Positions 12,463-24,300 of a stretch of 64,000 nucleotides of DNA are shown here, piece after piece. Under the pieces are notes generated by a model. It saw only the letters and a program-made list of their open reading frames with translations, was not told the DNA's origin and made no database searches. This stretch comes from Orbilia blumenaviensis. Its lineage: Eukaryota; Ascomycota; Orbiliomycetes; Orbiliales; Orbiliaceae. How positions within the stretch are numbered: the stretch's first letter is position 1; the number at the start of each line of letters is the position of its first letter. A program made the translations under genes and the position numbers. Where the stretch lies: NCBI GenBank assembly GCA_036872755.1, contig JAVHNS010000008.1:2170001-2234000 (forward strand), given 5' to 3'.

Positions 12463-13260
12463 AGCATTTTATCTAGGCGGGTGCATTTAGAGTTATAATC
12501 CAGCCTCCGCCAAAGTGCTATACCGGGAGGCGGGGGGGTTTTCCAGTGGTATCTTTATTTGAAGGTCTGGACTGGTTGCTTAACTTTTTATATCTAGACG
12601 TAGGGCATCTTGTTCGTTTTTCGTTCTCAATTTTGCGGTCTGCTCTGGAGTTGGTTGGCTTGCTTTCATGTTTCTTTTCCATTATTCTTCTGCATCGGGC
12701 GTCACGCACAAAGGCTTGACGGCATTTGTACACATGCATTTTTGATATTATAGTCTTCACATTTACCGGTGTACTTATGGATACGTCCTTTGATTTTGGC
12801 ACTGTCAGGCCTTTGTGTTTCTAGGCAATTGATCCAAAATGCAATCTTTCGGTGCATTATGTTAACCCAATGTGTAATTTTTGGTCCAATCTAGCCGGGT
12901 GACCACTGTTTCTGAGTTGTGTTGGATATATATGGGACCTCGAATAAGAAATGTGCAGAATCGATGAGCGAGTGTCCATAGGCATGGTATAGCCATAGGA
13001 TAGGCAATCTGGCTGGATGTACGATGTACAGAAAAAACAACCACGTTTTCCCACGAGGTGAAGGGTGACACCAATAACGTTACCAGTGCCTGCGGTTTTG
13101 TGCATTCGGTGGGAGGCATTGGGTTGTTGTCCTTTGCGTGGCAGGTGTCTTATTTTACGCGCTCAGTTTCGAAGGGAGAGAAGAAAAAAGTTATCTCACC
13201 AACGCTACATCTACAACAAAGATCATAACCGCGCCTCCAACGCCGGTCCAGAACCCTAAC
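12463..13260. other. Intergenic, no gene seen
   Basis: This is the 3' flank of GH76 and promoter of the methyltransferase gene. A C/G run occurs near 12530. The methyltransferase frame stays open upstream of its ATG but has no earlier ATG. Confidence 0.55.
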
Positions 13261-15223
13261 ATGAGTTTATACCTGGAGGCCGCTGCGATTCTCGAGTCGC
13301 CACAAACTTCATCTCTCAAAGCGATCATTTATAACCCTTCAAAACCGTTTAAATCGCCCCAATCCAAGTTGTATGCTTTGATTGTCGAGACTCTAAAATT
13401 CCAAGATATCCTGAAGGAAGTCGTCGAAAATTCCGGTATCTTAAAATTGGAGCGGAAGGTGTTAGGCCCCTTATTTTATACCCACTTACTTACATACTTA
13501 CTTGATTACTTAAGTGCTTAAGTACTTAAGCACTTATATAACTATCTCTACGTTGAATTTTCGATCGCTAACTTGTTCTTACGATTGTGAAAAACAGTTG
13601 ACGCCTCTTCTCTCAATTTTGCTAACACACGATCTGCTCCTTGCGAAATCTGGAATTGCTACCTCCAGCGGCCCACTAAAGGATGCGATTCTGCGACATA
13701 AGGCACGGCTGAACGCAGAGTTCACGCGTGCTAGGCTTAAGCGTGGCCATGGAGACCTTAAATCTCTCACCGACGCTATCAATGCCGAACATATTCGTGA
13801 ATCGGAAGATGGTGTCACGAAAACCGCAACTGGTCTTACCACATTCAACCCAAGATGGATCCGTGTAAACACTCTCAAGACGACTATGGAGGCATCACTC
13901 TCATCATCACCAACGTTCAACTCCTTCCAGGAAGTGAGTGGCATGAGTGACATGTTTTTCTCCGACGTGGTGCGAAAGTATTACTACCCGAAAGCAGAGC
14001 TTCTACCTAGTATCTTCGCGATTCATCCGTCCCATGACATAACGTCGAGCGAGCTATATAAGTCGGGGAAAATTATACTACAATCCGCCTCCTCGTGTCT
14101 GCCAGCGATCATGCTGGATCCGCCAAAGGGCTCTACAGTTGTCGACGGCTGTGCCGCTCCCGGGAATAAAACGACACACCTTGCAGCGTTGGTCGGCGAT
14201 ACCGGTAAAGTATTCGCGGTAGAGAGGGACAGGAGGCGTGCGGATATACTCGAGAAGATGGTAGCAAAGGCTGGGGCTGAAAAAATCGTAACTATCTTAA
14301 AAGCGACTGACTTCACGACGATAACGGAAGGGCACCCTGCCTGGTCGGCTAGTTACCTCCTCCTTGACCCTTCGTGCTCCGGAAGCGGTATACTACAAAG
14401 GATCGACTGGGATATTTCAAAGCTGAATCTCCCATCCAGTGATGTTGCTTCTGGTCAGCCATCTAAAAGTTCCAGGAAACGAAAGAGGGAAGACCAATCG
14501 CAGAAAGCATCTATGTCAACCGCCACCACCGAGGAACAGGAGGGACAGCAGGTTGCTGAGGAAGTTCAGGATGGAGATACGTCCAAAGAAAGACTACAGT
14601 CACTCTCCGATTTCCAAGTCGCCATCATCCTGCATGCATTTTCGTTCCCAAATGCCAGGAGAATAACCTATTCCACCTGTAGCATACACGCGGAAGAAAA
14701 CGAGCATGTTGTAGCCCGCGTGCTGAACAGCAAGATCGCGAAGCAAAGAGGCTGGGGAGTTCAGAGCAGAGAAGACAACCCACTATCTACATGGCATAGG
14801 CGAGGGTTGGCCAAAGAGCTTTCAGATCTCACGGTCACCCCAGAAGAACGCCGAAGGATAGCCGAAGGGTGTGTTCGAGTGAATAGAACAGATAGTTTAG
14901 GAGGTGGTTTCTTCGTGGTCTGTTTTATCCGACAAGCCAATAACGACAGCCTATTGGATGGGGACACTGGAAGCCTAGGCGTAGCCTCAGTACAAGGTAA
15001 CGAGAATTATCTCCAGGAAGGGGAGGACCGCATCGAAGTTGAGGATCAGGAATGGAACGGGTTCTCCGACAAACACACTGACGAAACTCCGTCTGCCGTG
15101 GATACCCAGGATGATAACCAACTGTCTCGGAAGAGAAAGAAACGAAAGTCGAGCAAAGACCAGCAAATAAGGACAGAAAAGGTAAACAGGCAGTTTCAAA
15201 AAAACAGGAAGGGCTGGTCGTAA
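13261..15223 (+). CDS. RCM1: 25S rRNA cytosine-C5 methyltransferase (Rcm1/NSUN5 family)
   Basis: Two exons (13261-13458, 13598-15223) encode 607 aa. The start is the first in-frame ATG (MSLYLEAAAILE). The family uses SAM to place m5C in large-subunit rRNA in the nucleolus. Visible motifs are FNPRWIRVNTLKT, the SAM site DGCAAPGNKTTHLAAL from about residue 249, the acidic ribose-binding VFAVERD, motif IV DPSCSGSG with C326, and motif VI TYSTCSIHAEENEHV with C427. In this class the motif VI Cys is the nucleophile and the motif IV Cys aids release. A charged insert (~350-390) separates the two Cys motifs, and the C-terminus is Lys/Arg-rich (RKRKKRKSSKD), fitting nucleolar location. The 139-nt intron carries a 26-nt palindrome. 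Confidence 0.93.
13511..13536. repeat. Perfect 26-nt palindrome in RCM1 intron
   Basis: The segment equals its own reverse complement: left arm TAAGTGCTTAAGT, right arm ACTTAAGCACTTA. It lies in the single intron of the methyltransferase gene, next to TTACTTACATACTTACTTGA repeats. Confidence 0.95.
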
Positions 15224-15836
15224 GGTTACACAGCGCAGTCTCTACGGCCTAGCCAGTAACTGGCCCCTGCATTCTGGCACATTGCGGAATGGTAGGTATA
15301 TAATTAAACTGCAAGTCGAGGAAGCATCATGCAGGGAGCCGCCAAGCGACTTATTCGGATTCGCACTTACTGGGGGTGAGGGGGAAGCTTGAGGCAGATC
15401 CCTATATACGATATTCCATCCAATTAATTTTCTCAGCATAGTGGCGTATGATAACCTAGCAGCCACATAGGAGGCACATGTTTGCCAATATAATAATACT
15501 CGGGACAGATGGAGATGGGGATCTCCCCGGCGAGGTTGGGAGGAGAAGCATGGACCCATAGACTATTAACCCAGATCCCAAGCCTGTGTCACTCTGTGGT
15601 CCCCCAAGATCTAATCCATCCCCAGTCCCGAAACCAATCTATCCTTGCTGTACACTGATCACCAGATCAGACCAGCGGTAAGAGGTATCCAATAAGTCAC
15701 CACGTAACCTGTTGGAAGCCAATATGCAACTGCCCTAGAGCTCTGTCAAGTTGGCTACCAAAAAGGCCTAAACCTCCATTCATGTACGCCTGGATCTGAG
15801 GCTATATACCTCCTCCTCCAGTTTCTTTACCAGCAG

Positions 15837-15861
15837 AAAAAAAAAAAAAAAAAAAAAAAAA
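15837..15861. repeat. Poly-A tract (25 nt)
   Basis: A pure A run follows CCAGCAG. No element boundaries or target-site duplication are evident. Confidence 0.9.
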
Positions 15862-16494
15862 CTAGACATCAATTCCCTTGATAAAAATAGACACGAGCCG
15901 TGCGCCCCGAGTTAGACCTGGCCTTGTTTGTTTTTGTTGAGACCTAAATCCGCTTATCTCGAGGTTCGAATGTAACCTCACGCTCTCGACCTTGATTTCT
16001 TGTTGATGTCCTAGAAAGTAAGTAGCATGACATGATCGAATCGAGTTTTCGCGTCCGCTTGGCCCAAGTCTATCCTATATAACAAGATGTTATGATTGAC
16101 GTTATGCGGTAGCTAATCGTTTACGGTATACCTCTTTGTTTTGTTTTGTTTTTGTCTGGTTGTGGCTTTTGCATGTATAGGAACACATTTGGGGTTCACG
16201 GTGTATAAACTTGCAATATATCATATTGTGACTCCGGGTTGGTGGGGGTTTTATTTCCCGGATACAGTATTGATATTCCATGTCCTCGAAAGTATATGGA
16301 TACACTTGGTATGAGCTGCATTGAAATCTCACCAGGCACATGAAAGTAGCGATGTAGTATGACCCATCTGATCAAGCACTTGCAAACCCTAGTTAGGTAG
16401 TTTCATTCTCTGTGGGGTGTCGAACCGAAGTTGATGAGAACGCAATGCCAAACATAGTTAAAATCCTGCTTAACAAAATTACCTTATTTGAAAA

Positions 16495-16580
16495 TACCTA
16501 CCTACGTAGAATACCTAGGCACTTGCTTACCTGCTTAGATACCTATCTACCTAGGTAATTACCTATACGCAAGTAAAGGA
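16495..16580. repeat. TACCTACCTAGGTA-type repeat cluster
   Basis: Overlapping TACCTA, CCTAGG and TAGGTA units form imperfect inverted repeats, similar to those near 18600-18850 and 27430-27530. Confidence 0.65.
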
Positions 16581-17634
16581 TGGGTTTGATGATCATATAA
16601 AAACGAAATAAAGTGAAATAAAATAAAAAAAGTAAGCTAAGGTAGCCAACTAGGCATAATCAAATGCACCTGTACCACGACCGACTATTACAGATCGACC
16701 GAATGTTATGTCCTTTGTCCTTGTGCCCTTGCGTATACATTTTGCCGGATTGCGCCCCCACACTACATGCTACAGCTGTTGCGGGACTTGAATTGAGCTG
16801 ATGGTGACTTAGATCTCGGGTAGAAGTTAAGTATGGACCTGGGTAAGCAAGCACTTGACTATGTGCATCAGCAGTTTTAAGTATCGTGGTTTTAATATGG
16901 AAGAACACGCTGGTTAAAACCCAAGAGGTCGTAGTTGAAACATCGTGGAGTCGTGCTTGGGTACTTGTTATAATCCGATAAATGTTTGAGACTCAACCCC
17001 CAAGCCCTCTATCTAGCTGGGGTGAGAATGCGGAGTTTCGCCCTGCATTCAATTTCCCTGTCATGCATCCAGGCCTGCTAACCACTTCAGTAACTACCTA
17101 CCTACCTATCGATAAAAATATCAATTATAAAGCTGCGGATACGTATATACATACAGAGGTATTTACATACATCATCAATTGTCAACGTAAAGAATGCTAA
17201 TTGAAGCAAAGCAATGCATTTCAATGCGAAATGCGAACATCAAAGCAAAACTAACAAAATTAACCAGAATCCGAATAGTTAGGTGTACTTACATAAACTC
17301 ACACACACTAACACACTAACACACTAACACACACGCATACACACAGGCGCCGGAGTTGAAGACAAATCGACTTTCTTGATTCGTGTCTCCTGACGGTTTC
17401 AGTCGTTTGCCTGCTGTCACTTGCTCTTTTAGTTGGGCTTGCTTGGGGCATCCCCTTTTTCCTGTCACCGATCTTTGGAAGATCCAAATTTGGGCACTTG
17501 CGCGGCTTGGCTTGCGTGCTAGCAAGTGGGCTCGACCAGGGGCACCGGACGGTAAATTGGCACGGGTTTGTGTGCAGAGATTGATTTGATTGAGTGATTG
17601 ATTGACTGCTTGGGAGCATGCACGCCTTGCCTGT

Positions 17635-17635
<1 letters not shown>

Positions 17636-17676
<41 letters not shown>
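17636..17676. repeat. Poly-A tract (41 nt)
   Basis: This is the longest homopolymer in the window. It could be a retroposition scar, but I see no flanking duplication or upstream element body. Confidence 0.9.
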
Positions 17677-17679
<3 letters not shown>

Positions 17680-18599
17680 GGGGCGTCGAATTTGATGCTT
17701 CAGACAACTGGACAGAACTGGGCGCCCTATATCTACTATATCACTGCACCTACTTACTAAGTAGGCACTTATATACATAGACGGGGTGGTAGTACTTGAG
17801 TAATGTATACTTAGGTAAGTACCTGGTCATGGAGGCCATCATGTAACCTGGCTAGCATGACATGATCTCTGGTTTTAAGGAGCCAATCAGGGTCGATGCC
17901 TTTCGGTCGGCCCAATTTGAGATCGATTGAGTAAAATGAAATGCTGTGAAGCCAGGAATTCGAATCCATCCTCTCATTTCTCAGCCTTGAATTGAATGGG
18001 ACCGAATGGGTAAATGGGACAAACAAACAGCTTTTCGGTTCGGGCTGTGCAGGCCAAGTTAAGGTACCAATAAGTAATTAATACACAGGCTAGGTTATCA
18101 GTCGGATTGGCAATTGGCTGTCCCTTCAAAATCGAATCGGATCGAATCGAATCGGTTTGGGATACATAAGGACTGTTCGGGATTTAATACTTTGGGCTTT
18201 GGGACGACCTCGGGACGATGGGACGATGGGTATGATATGGGACCTGGCCTACCTGACCTGGGAAGGAGGGAAGAAATTCTTTGGATTGCAATTGCCATTT
18301 CGCAGTATCGTATCGTATCATCCCATTCCTCCAGACTCCACCACCACTGGCCAGTCTAACCACCCGTCTTTGTTCATCCTGTCCTGTCTTATTCTCCTAA
18401 TATTCTGTTGTATCGGATCTTGTTTTATTTTGAATTCCCAAGTCCTGGCGCACCTAAGCAGGTGGGAGTAGGTAGCAAGTAAAGGGGAGAATAGTGTTTT
18501 ATTCTCATATTTCTATATTCATAGTATTTTATCTTATTATTTCTGAACTTCGGACCCTTCGAACCGGCCTTCTCGAAGACACCCACCCCCCTTCGAATC

Positions 18600-18850
18600 C
18601 GAAATACCTTACTTGAGTACCTAGGTTCTTAGTTGGTTCGTCTAGGTCTAGGTAGTTACCTACCTGTTAGTTTAAGTTAACTGATACTTCCCACAGTTTC
18701 CCTCGCCACATACGCATGCAGCCTGTGGAATAAGTAAAAGTGCTTTATATAGTAGTAAGCTAGGTAAGTAAGTAAGTAAAAGTAAGTAAGTAAGTACCTA
18801 GGTAGTAGGTAACTATAGGATAATATAACTTAGGTAACACTAGTCAGTCC
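18600..18850. repeat. TACCTAGG / AAGTAAGT repeat cluster
   Basis: Dense CTTAGGTA, CCTAGGTAG and tandem AAGTAAGT units are seen, with a local tandem AAGT array at about 18765-18800. Confidence 0.65.
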
Positions 18851-19490
18851 AAGTACCTGCTTTTTATCTTTCTCGTTTCCCCTTCCTGCCCCCCCCCCTT
18901 CTCTCGATCTTGTCTTTCTGTCTCGATCTTGGTCTTCATACTTATAGTATTATTCTACCTGGACACTTATTCTCATTCTCGCTAACCTTTATTTCTTTTT
19001 TCTTCTTTTCTTTTTTTTCTTCTTCCCTTTTCCGTTTCTTCTTCTTCTTCGGTTTCTTCTTCGGTTTCTTCTTTTTCTACACATCATCATCGTCGTTGTC
19101 GTCCTCCACCTACCCCCCCCAGTCCTTCTCCCCCTTCTTCTTCTTCTTCTCCCCGCCGTTTTTTCCGTTCGCTGCTTGCCGGTATCGCGGTTGCATTGGC
19201 TCTAGTCGAACCCACCTCGGTTTACCACACACACCACCCGCATTTACATTACATTGACATTGGCATTGGCACCCTTCGATATTATGATTTTGGCTTCGCC
19301 GCCCTTTTGATTGCCCTTGTGTCTCTTTTTTTCACTCTTTAGTTTCGCTCTCCCATTCGAATCCCTCTTGCTATCTTCCCCCCTCTTCCCCTTCCTCTTC
19401 CTGTTCATAATACTTCTTTCTTTCTTTCTTTATCTTCTTCTTCCCAGGAGTTCCGACAGCGTCGATTTTTTTTTGATTTTTTTCCTTTCT

Positions 19491-19522
19491 CCCTACTACT
19501 ACTACTACTACTACTACTACTA
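19491..19522. repeat. (CTA)n microsatellite
   Basis: Ten or so near-perfect CTA triplets sit within the pyrimidine-rich leader. Confidence 0.85.
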
Positions 19523-19610
19523 TTACTCGTTTTCAACGGTCCTTGTTCAATTCTCTCGAAGTCGTTTCCAGTCCCACCCCTTTTCACCCCCCGAACCCGT
19601 ACCGGCGCAC

Positions 19611-19682
19611 GCACTCACTCACTCACTCACTCACGCACTCACACTCACGCACTCGCTCGCCCGCCCACTCACTCACTCACCT
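19611..19682. repeat. (CACT)n / (CACG) tetranucleotide array
   Basis: A tandem ACTC array with CACG and CGCC variants spans about 70 nt. Confidence 0.8.
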
Positions 19683-21811
19683 ACTCGTTCGTTTGTTTTC
19701 CCTATCCTCGTCCGCATCGAATCCTCGCAGTGCCCTCTTTCTCGGATGACATAACCATCGGTTGATTTTTATTACTATCACCATCACCATCACCATTAGA
19801 ATCGCCGCCGCCGATAGTTTGTAGTGGTGGAAACCAGTAGTGATCATAGTTGTAGTGACACAGCGACCTTTGCTTTCTTTCTTTCTTTCTTTCTTTCTCT
19901 TCTTTTCTTGCGTAGATTTCGTTCCTTCTCTCTTTCCTTCTCTCTCTCAAATCTGCAACTGTCGACAAACCTTAAAAATCAATTCGTGATCGATCCCTCG
20001 AACATAAATTCCGTCCACCCATCCATCCACAGTCCCGAAAACCAAAAGAAAATACGCACAAGGCGCACAAGACGCACACATATACGCTCGAGCCGATTAG
20101 TTTTCGATATCTTTAAACAACAGTCTTTCCCGCAAATATACCATTCGAGTTCGGCTTCCCTTGGGATATTCATTCTCGCGTTCCGTTCCCAGGCTAAGAG
20201 CAATATATATCCGGCACGCGAACCCTGCCAGCATCGAAATTTATCGCCATTTCAGCACAAAAACCATAGAGAACAATCCTATTGATCTTGTTACTATTTT
20301 CATTTTTCTCCGATTTTTTTTTAAAAAATTTTTTTTTTGTCAGAACAACCACATCAGCTTCATACAAAAGAAAAACAGGGTCTTGGATTCCGAGAGCTTT
20401 TTGAACTGGCGGTGACCCATTCAACCGGTGTTTTGAGCGGGGATTGGTGATACCGTATGCATTCTTCCAATTCCCATTACCAGGTAGGTGCATGCACTCC
20501 TTAAGTTGCAGTCATTCTGATACCACAGCATTGCACTACTTTTTTTTTTTTTTTTTTTGGCCCCACCGTACTCCTCTGAATATCATATTACTAGCGTCCC
20601 CTCTTCTCTTTTCATTCTTATTCCTATTCTTCCTGAAGCTTCCCTGCCTCTGCCTCCGTCCCTGGTAGTAGACCGCATTTTACATATATCTCATGGTATA
20701 TATATATGTATAAACTACCTATTATCGGTTCACTATTTTAATTCCTTTTAATCTTTATCATTATTTTTTATTCCGTTTATTTATTTTTGTTTTATTTCAA
20801 CCCCCCTTCTTTGCCTGCTTGCCTCCTCCCTCGCTTTCGCTCTTCGGCATCGGCTGCTCTGAGTTCCCCCCCCAAAAAAGCCAAACCAACGTTGATAACA
20901 AAAACACCACACCATACCACAAACCTACCTACTTACTTACCTACCTACCTACACCACCTCCTTCTCCGCCACCAGTATGCGATAACATCAGCTGTCATCG
21001 TCTTCAACCCCCCCAATTATCCCACACTCCACCCTTCTCCATCATCGTCATCACCGTCCACGCTTACAAACAAAGTGTCCACCAATATATATTCCCTATA
21101 GCTTCAAGGTTCACTGCGCCAGTTCACCCATTTCGGGGTCTGGACTACCCTGTCAGCCTTTCCGCCTGTCGCTGCTCGCAGTTTGAAAGACTCAATCTTG
21201 ATCTTGACCCTGTCCACGCTCTATCCATTGCATCGTCCGCTGCATCTAGGTGCCATATGATATCAAATGTTTTAGCGATCACAGACAGACTCTGATATTT
21301 CACAACGAGTGGGATCATCTTCCTTCTCCAGTTCTCGCTCCCTTTCGTGGCCGGTTGGTACCTTCGTTCCTTCCATTGGCGACCGTCAGAACGCTGCTCT
21401 TCCACAGATCCTTCCCACACATCTCCCCCTGCCAATTCTTTCTCGGTCCAAGCATTCCCGGTCGCCCATCTCTCGTAACAATTTTGCGTACCTTTAGGGC
21501 CTGTGGAAGCTCAGCCCACACGAGATATACACTGTTTATTTTGACTTGTTTTTGTTTTTTATTATCTTTTTTTTTTTTTTTATATCACCACAAGAAAAAC
21601 CGTTTCTGATATTATATTTAATGATATGCCAAAGACCAACTAACTAAATTCAGTTTGACCAAAGCCGGTTCTAGTTCTGCCTCGCCCTGAAGCCTCCTGC
21701 TTCTAATATATATACCTGCCGAAAAAAGTATACATATATTCGCATACACCGATACAACATATATTTCTTTCTGCACGTTACTTTTCTGTATAAGGGTCAT
21801 CGGGAGATATA

Positions 21812-24300
21812 ATGGCAACTCTCGTCCAGTCAACTACGACAAATAGCTTTCAACCCCAACCCGTCATCGCCTCTGCCTCCCAATCACTTAACAACATGGC
21901 ATTCAATACACAACCCCACAATAACTTCCAGCGGAACATGTCGTTTCCCCAGGCCCAGCCTGGTGGGAATGTAATCAATGGTTACCGTGGGATTGCTACG
22001 GCCCCTGTCGCTCCGTATGCCTTCAAGTCCACCCCCAATCTGACCACAAATGATCCCAAATTCCAGCCAAATAAGCAGGAGGTTCGAGCAAGCGCAGGTT
22101 TCGACAACCAGCCACGACAAAGGCAGCCCACTCCCCATACGAATGCTGCTGTTCAACAAGTTCCGCCAAATGCGACCTTCAATCCACACCAGCAGACACA
22201 GAGTAATGTGAGGCCGAATAATAGTAATAATAATACAGTGCATGGAAATGCTTCCGCGCATACGTCTTCCGCCCAGCCGACAGCTGTACGACCATCCGCA
22301 GATAGGTATCGCCGAAACGCCAAAAGATCAGAGAGCTTTGGTCACGGTGGTGTAGACAACCAGTCCCAGGCATCAGTAGATACTATGTCCAACATGAGCA
22401 TTTATAGTCATCCTGGGAAGGCTAGCAGCAGCCCTGCACTGCCTCTATCATTGTCAACTCCAGCGTCTGCATTCGGCAGCCGAACCTACGCCGAAGCGGT
22501 GGCTGTCGGTGTGAAACCAGTTTACGTCGGTGGAGATCGAGCATTTAGCAAAGATGACTCCCTGGCCTTAAAGCAAACAAACGCTCGTAGCAAGCTTCAG
22601 CAAAAGGAGCTGATGGATAGGAGGAGGTCGATTGGTGCTTTCGATCTTAATACACAAGTCGGAAACTCCGCTGGCGGACTACATAACGGCAATCCATTCA
22701 TGTTCAACCAACCAAACTTCTTTCAACCCACCCCGCCGAGATCCCCTGCTACGGAGAACTCATCTCCTGCTACATTCACATCGCCCGTCAGCTCCTTCCA
22801 TCGCCGGGAAAGCTCAGATAGTATTTCTTCTAAGAATTCCTCAAATGGGTCACAGACACATAAGGTTAGTGGGTTCTCCCCGTCCAAATTTCAGGCTCTG
22901 TTGCTTACAAACTGATGTAGGGAAAGCAACAGCAGGTCACGAACGCATCCCCTGCTGCGAAGCAAACCGCACCCAGTGATTCGAACTCGGGCTCCCGTGG
23001 TGCCTCTGACGCAAAGAAGCGAGCTACCAACCCATCACCACTTTCAAAGCCGGTGACAATGAGTCCCGATCCAAATGCCCCAGAAGAAGTTAAAGAACCG
23101 GAGCCTGAGGTAATTCCAGTACGGCCAAGGACCGGTGGTAGCGTTGCTGCAGACCGCCTCGCAGCCCTTCAAGCTGAATCCCGTAAGGGTTTCAAGTCGA
23201 GGTTACGTAGGGCCTTTTCCTTTGGAAGTGCAGCTGAACTCAAACAGGCGGCTGCTTTGAGTGCTGAAGACCGCCAGCGCCTAAGGCAGGAACGGGAAGA
23301 CGCCGAGCAACTGAAGATAGCTGAAAGGCAGGAAGCTGGTGGCCTAGGGAACTCGATTTATTCCAACAACCAGGGAGGCATCTTTTCCGGTTCTACGGAC
23401 AATCTTTCCATTTCCTCCACCGCCTCTTCCGCGTCTGTCATGTTGCGAAAAATGGGCAAAGGTATGAAGCGAGGTTCCAGGAGCTTTGTCGGGCTTTTCA
23501 GGCCGAAGTCTGTCGTTGGTGTTCCGCCAGCATCGGGACCGGTCACTGCGACGGTAGCAGTAGAACCAGCCACGGCTCAAGTTAGTATGGTCACCGTTGA
23601 AGCAGAGAGGGAGAGGGTTAATGTCAATGCAAGTCCACTGGAGCACACTGGGGGTGGAACTGGGTTCCCTAAATTAGAGCGTAACTCGCTTGATGCTGGA
23701 AGGCAGGACGCCACCGAGACCAACTCAAGACGGAGTATAGTTGGCGGAGAAAGGGAAAGGGCCGAAGTTTTGGCGGCTGTCAAAAAAGGAATTCTTAAAC
23801 AGCCTGGTAGCTCATCACCGGTAGTAAAGCCAACAACAGATCTTCCTGTCGACTTACAACTTCCACAAATCCCCATAATCTCCTCCCAGCCTACGACCCC
23901 CGATGTTCCGGATGATAAGAAGGAGACCAGCGACGACTATTTTCTTGCACCAAATACCACCCAAAAATATACGGTTCCAAAAAGCCCATCCTCCAGCGCG
24001 GTTTCTGCGCCGGTGACGAGCCAGGAAATCACCAAGGCAAAGGCTGGTGTGTCCTTCAGCCAAAAGCTAACTTTCTATGAAACGTGGACCAGTGGGGAGT
24101 ATGACCGACGAGGTGAAATTTCCACCTGTAATAAGCTAACACCGGCATTGGCTCAACAAATTAAGGAAGAGCTTAATACATTCAAGATGGTAGGAAATTC
24201 TATTCTAAGCCTTTCTTTCCTTTACGCGTAAAAGCTGACATACAATCGATAGGAAATGGAGGTTCACGAGAGCTCTAGAGTCTATACTCACTTCTTTTAA
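21812..24300 (+). CDS. BNI4: Bni4-like scaffold for septal chitin synthesis
   Basis: Three exons (21812-22864, 22921-24189, 24253-24300) encode 789 aa; introns are 56 and 63 nt and all junctions are phase 0. Bni4 recruits protein phosphatase 1 (Glc7) and links chitin synthase III to the bud-neck or septum ring. Most of the protein is disordered and rich in Asn, Gln, Ser and Pro. The C-terminal ~60 residues carry the family signature: a PP1-docking VSF motif (V728-F730), then LTFYETW, SGEYDRRGEISTCNKLTP, QIKEELNTFKM and EMEVHESSRVYTHFF. The last 15 residues come from the 48-nt exon 3, so a model without it would lose the most conserved end. A basic patch (FKSRLRRAFSFGS) lies in the middle. Identification rests on the C-terminal block; the remainder is too variable to help. 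Confidence 0.85.

Larger units (their letters stand above)
15224..18859. other. Gene-poor, repeat-rich intergenic block
   Basis: No coding frame with splice logic or domains was found over 3.6 kb. The block holds two long poly-A runs, several TACCTAGGTA-type clusters, a CACACTAA-type repeat at about 17300-17335 and TCGAA repeats near 18130-18155. ORFs such as 17308-17778 (-) are created by the A/T homopolymer and are not credible. Confidence 0.6.
18860..21811 (+). promoter_or_regulatory. Pyrimidine-rich leader/promoter of the BNI4-like gene
   Basis: Nearly 3 kb upstream of the BNI4-like ATG is strongly C+T-biased on the + strand, with TTC, TTCT, CTA and CACT tandem repeats and poly-T runs (about 20540-20557 and 21570-21582). 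Fungal promoters and long 5' leaders often look like this, so a long 5' UTR or extended promoter is inferred. The ORFs inside are low-complexity Phe/Ser/Leu strings and are probably not proteins. No transcription start can be fixed by eye. Confidence 0.45.

Noticed and set aside
13138..13260. Upstream extension of the RCM1 frame
   Set aside because: It is open but begins with GTG and has no ATG; the family starts at MSLYLEAAAIL-like sequence.
15955..15990. GGTTCGAAT motif resembling a tRNA B box
   Set aside because: No A box, acceptor stem or cloverleaf pairing could be built around it.
17308..17778. 156-codon frame on the minus strand
   Set aside because: Its length comes from reading through the 41-nt A/T homopolymer; both strands and several frames are open there.
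18910..19754. Two Phe/Ser/Leu-rich frames on the + strand
   Set aside because: They are translations of pyrimidine microsatellites, overlap in several frames and lack domains.
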